Positions 60,370 through 64,000 of a stretch of DNA of 64,000 nt are shown piece by piece. The DNA comes from Isochrysis galbana (lineage: Eukaryota > Haptophyta > Isochrysidales > Isochrysidaceae), in contig CM030933.1 in assembly GCA_018136815.1 (NCBI GenBank), positions 1,178,001 to 1,242,000 on the forward strand. The letters run 5' to 3'. Position numbers and translations under genes: made by a program. How positions within the stretch are numbered: position 1 is the stretch's first letter; each line of letters begins with the position of its first letter. Under the pieces are notes generated by a model. That model worked only from the letters and a program-made list of their open reading frames with translations. It ran no database searches and was not told where the DNA came from.

Positions 60370-63300
60370 TCAACGGTGATGGGAAGGGCCAAACTCTTTG
60401 AGAGGAGGGGTGGGTAAGAGGAAGGATTGGGGGCTCATCGGCGCTGTGCTCACCTCGAGCGTGCGCTGTTCCGCCAGCAACTGTGCTGGCGGCAGGGCAT
60501 CGAATTGCAAGTCTCGCCCACGATCAATGGGCGAAAGCGGCGCGCCCACAACCTGCGCACCGCTTAGCTCCGACGCGAGGCCACTGCCTTTGGTCGATGC
60601 TGCGTGCAGAATACGTAACACCGCAGGCGGAAGGCGCGCCAGCGAGGACATGTGCGCATAGAGCCCGCAAAGAGCGTTCGGAGATTTGGAGGCAGCAGCG
60701 AGCGCCGCGTCAGAGGCGGCATTGGCATCATTGCCGCTTTTGGCGGCCCCTTCCGCCAAACAGAGGCCTAGCAGTTTCTCGGAAAGAAAATGCGGCCGGA
60801 TGGTGGGTAGCACGAGATGGATGGCGCGCGGAAGGGGCCACGGATTGTGACCAATGGTGAGCGTCTCGCACGTGACACCAAGAGATTGGATCGAGCTGGC
60901 TTGCTTGATAGAGAGAAGCGAGGTGGCCTCTGCTGCAGCGAGCGAATGAATGCGCCCATCAGGGCGGCCGACGGCTAGCAGCGCGCCTCGCACTACCCTG
61001 TGTGTGTGACGGTGAACGAGGTGATCGTGTGGGTTGGCTGAGTACACGGATAGACCGGCAATTGAGTATGATAGCGCAAAGAGCTTGGAGAGGAAGGCCT
61101 CGGCGCACTGTCCTACCCATGGGATATCAGCAATGAGAACGGAGCGTCCGCTCACACGGTGAAGCCAAGGACGCCGCTGCACTAGGCGAAGGAGCACCGT
61201 CGTCCACCATGGGAGGAACGCGTAGATGATCGAGTCGATTATGGCCACTACGTACCTGAGGGCCACATAGGCATCGGACTCGCTGGCCTCAGCCCCAGCG
61301 GTGGCCGGTACTTCGAGCATGCTTGGACGCGCGGCCCTCAATGCAGCGGATAGAGGGGTGTAGCCAGCGAGGACGGTGGCAAGAATGTAGATGGCAGACA
61401 TGATCCAAGAGTATGGACCTTCCAGCACATGCTGTGCCCATCGCTGCCCCTCGCGCCGTAGACTCGCGCCCGTCGGGGTGTCGCTCATCTGGTCGTCTCC
61501 GACGATTTCCTTGATTGCTTCCATGTGGCCACTACCGCAGAGGCTCGAGAGCTCTTTGGCAACTAGCTTGGCTCGCGGAAAGAGATCCGGCCTCACGCCA
61601 CCGAGAGAGCTCATCAGCCCTAGGAGCACATGCGTCAGCAACTGGTGCGTCGCCGCCACGGAGATGGAGCACGGCTCGGCCACACGGAACCCCGTTAGAG
61701 TGGAGAAGCAGCGCGGAACCGCAGCTGGCACACGACGAGCGGTATCCGCCGCATCAATTACTTGCTCCGCCGGCTGCTCGTTCACCACGCGACCAAGGTG
61801 CGTGTCGATCTCTGAGGCGACGGCGAACACGTGTGGAGTGTGCTTCCGCAACATCTTAGCGCACGCAAGCGTGGCAAAGGTGCCGCCTGAGTGGGACACG
61901 AGGAGCACAACCGCACCATCGAGACTCAGGCCTTCATCGATGGGATGACCGAGCTGCGGGATGGGCACTGACTGGCCGAAGAGCGCTAGCAACTTATTGC
62001 TCGAAACAGCGCGCGCGCGCAGCCCGGGGAGCGCTGTGCGGAGATCGGAGACGAATTGCTCGACAATCCAGAGGCTGACTTCGCAGGCCGCGACGATAAA
62101 GTCGACGATCTCGCCGTTTGGTCCGTCTAGACTAGTGGTGGCTGCATCGGCTGCGCGCTCCTTTAGGCGCAAAGCTAGGGCGCTCGACAGCTCGCGGGCG
62201 ACACGCTGATTGGTCAGCGCGACCTGCCCTTTGCCTCTCGTCATGCGCGCACCCGAGCCGAGTTCGCCGAAAGACTCGCGCAGCGACGCGAGTGTAGACG
62301 GGATCTGGCGGATGTCTAGACCAACCGGGTCGTCGACGGTCGGCGGCAGGGGCATCACCACAGGGTTGTTCGACAACTCAACGCTCCGCTGGCGAAGCGA
62401 AAAGGCCGCCTTGAGGGGCTGCCGGGCGTGTCCAGCCGTTGGGCTGCTCAGTTTAGAACCGACGGCATCCTTCGCGAGCGGCGTGCTGTTAAAGGTGATC
62501 CTTCCGCGCCGACCCTCTGAAGTGTACGCGAAGGCGAGCTCCTCGCCGTCGTCGAAAACTGTCTCCTCGGTCCGTGGGCACTGTGTTCGGAGTCCAGACT
62601 GTGCCGCTGATAGTAGCGGCGTTTGAGCAGTCGTCGTCCCCATTTGCTTCTTCATCGAACCCGTCTTCTGCTGATCCTCACGCCACCGCAGTAGGACGAC
62701 CTCTCCGCCATGGTCATCGAGGTCATATCGAAAGGGCGTCCCTGTGCTGGCGTTGCCCACCCCAATCAAATTCCCGCGCTGCGCAAGAACAGCACCAGGC
62801 GCACCTCGCAAGTTCCTTGCGGCCGCACGAGCTGCCTTCAGCTCGGGATTCCACCATGGATTGTTCTCTGGGTCGAGTGGTATGCCTGCCTTGGTGGCCG
62901 CGGCTTCGGAGCCAAACAAGACCATACCAAGGGCTGGGTAGAAGGCGATGGACATCGGCTGGCCCTTCGCACACACGGCAATCTCGCCGCCCGTTGCTGG
63001 TGCGCTCGAGGTTGGCGTGGAGACAGGGCCACCAGCGTCGAGCGAGTGCGAGAATGTGAGGCCAAACGAGCCTGCCGCACGGCCCAGGATGAGCAAGGCG
63101 GCTCGATGGAGTCCGCCCTCGAAGAAGGCGCTGACCGCCTCATCCGCCATGGCATCTGGGTGGCATCCCGCGGGGAGCGATAGGCCCATTTCGGCTGCAT
63201 GCGCAGCAAGGAGGGCCCTCGCGCGCTCGCGCATCTTCGAGATGATGGCTTGGCGACGCTGCTCACAATGAGCGGCCATCGAGTCGCAAGGCAAATGCAG

Positions 63301-64000
63301 TCCGGCCTCGGGGTCACGAACGTGGCTGGAGAAGTGGGGCGGGTCGACCGTGGACGCCTCATGTGCGACGGAGGTAGCCCCAGACGTGCCTTGCGCATTC
63401 ATTGGCGAAGCACCCTGCATCTCCGCGGCATCCTCTGCCACAAGAGCAGACCATTCCTGAGCAAAGGCATCACCAATTTTATGCAGCGCGTGCGATGACA
63501 TGAGCTTTCCCGCCTTGAACAGGCTTGACACGTCTTCCCTGTGGCGCACCAAGGGTTGGGGGAGAAGCGGTTGAACCAAGGCTTCAGCTCCTAGGGGAGA
63601 ATGCTGAGGTCCCGGAGTGATCACGCTCGCACCTCGAGTCACGGAGACCGCCGAAGACGTAGCCATAACGCGCGGCTGCCCGCCAGAGGCCGCGGGTCCG
63701 ATGCAGGTCGAGCAGCCCGGCAAGGCATACGGAGTCCACCACATCCGGGAGCTTGGCGCCAAGAAGGTGCGGGAGAACCACCTGCAGATCCTCTGTGGGC
63801 ATGGCTCGTCCGGGCTGCATGTCGAAAAAGTCGAGGTCTCCGTTGTGGGTGATGAAGCCTTCGACGGTGCGCGTCGTCGCCGTGAAGCTGCCAGTGCTCG
63901 AGTCGTACTCCCATACGGTCTGCCGGCTGGGCGGCGTCCACTGGTGAGGGTGGCAGCCACGGAGCGTCGTCAGAGAGGAGGTGGCAAAGCGCGTGTGCCC
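60370..64000 (-). CDS. Large membrane protein with class II glutamine amidotransferase and SIS domains (5' end outside window)
   Basis: The gene enters from the right edge. The first visible exon (64000 to about 63645) reads GHTRFATSS, GCHPHQWTPPSRQTVW and FITHNGDLDFFDM, ending YGYVFGG; this is the core of a class II (Ntn) glutamine amidotransferase. A short intron of about 50-60 nt, with its acceptor probably at 63591, joins to a long exon to 60370. In that exon, HPIDEGLSLDGAVVLLVSHS, GGTFATLACAKMLRKH and AVASEIDTHLG form a SIS (sugar isomerase) half as in GlmS. Hydrophobic segments WIMSAIYILATVLAGYTPL and YVVAIIDSIIYAFLPWWTTV follow, then further soluble parts. The pairing GATase2 + SIS is that of glucosamine-6-phosphate synthase, but the length (over 1,150 aa visible) and membrane segments are unlike that enzyme. 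Role unknown; perhaps amino-sugar synthesis or sensing at a membrane. Confidence 0.75.

Noticed and set aside
63584-63820. Separate small gene at the right edge (frame ending at 63584)
   Set aside because: It is continuous with the amidotransferase exon running off the window and is joined by a short intron to the long SIS exon.
1-64000. tRNA, rRNA and spliceosomal RNA genes
   Set aside because: I saw no convincing tRNA cloverleaf with A and B boxes and no rRNA or U-RNA core on reading; a covariance-model scan could not be run.

Overview
This is nuclear DNA of a eukaryote, most likely a unicellular alga with a complex, red-lineage (haptophyte-like) plastid. The genes have GT-AG introns of about 90-300 nt and there are no operons. 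A plastid-type triose-phosphate translocator is present, as are two secreted or plastid-directed PDZ-like proteins and proline-rich extracellular glycoproteins. The GC-rich DNA is full of poly-C, (GA)n and minisatellite tracts and of several transposon families. The lineage is an inference; no rRNA or organelle marker is visible.

Layout: GH99 endomannosidase (1307-2467, -) and a triose-phosphate/phosphate translocator (3132-4934, +) diverge from a (GA)n promoter region. Repeats and a 1.26-kb hAT remnant fill 5.7-7.7 kb. TsaE (9370-10116, -) diverges from an RTEL1 helicase (11589-15801, +; five exons resolved). From 16 to 22.6 kb there are SINE-like, MITE and retroelement pieces. A bZIP factor of XBP1/HAC1 type (22831-23643, -) comes next, then a retroelement 5' region (24.5-26.7 kb). 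RIT1 (27428-29305, -) diverges from PDZ-like gene 1 (29902-30763, +). An MBL-fold hydrolase (31323-32790, -), a small hypothetical gene (32908-33237, +), APE2 (34192-36072, -) and RRP1/Nop52 (38736-40266, +) follow. A very large secreted/membrane glycoprotein (41655-47146, -) is broken by one homopolymer frameshift. From 47.4 to 57.4 kb lie a polypurine tract, retroelement pieces, PDZ-like gene 2 (49904-50710, +), an ankyrin ORF, an endonuclease-only LINE and a palindromic repeat array. A MazG-type NTP pyrophosphohydrolase (57645-58631, +) and a membrane protein with glutamine-amidotransferase and SIS domains (60370 to beyond 64000, -) close the window.

The genes are unlinked in function apart from broad themes: genome maintenance (RTEL1, APE2, MazG), tRNA/rRNA maturation (TsaE, RIT1, RRP1) and the secretory/carbohydrate system (GH99, the glycoprotein, the SIS protein, the bZIP factor).

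The strongest discovery is in the bZIP gene. Its coding sequence holds two hairpins with CCG|CAG loops exactly 26 nt apart. The first loop is identical to the metazoan XBP1 5' loop, and removal of the 26 nt shifts the frame to a new acidic/hydrophilic tail. This looks like an IRE1-spliced unfolded-protein-response switch. Other notable points are a Tudor-like insert in a hAT transposase remnant, a 3' tail shared between a LINE remnant and SINE-like repeats, and a one-base homopolymer break in the glycoprotein gene.
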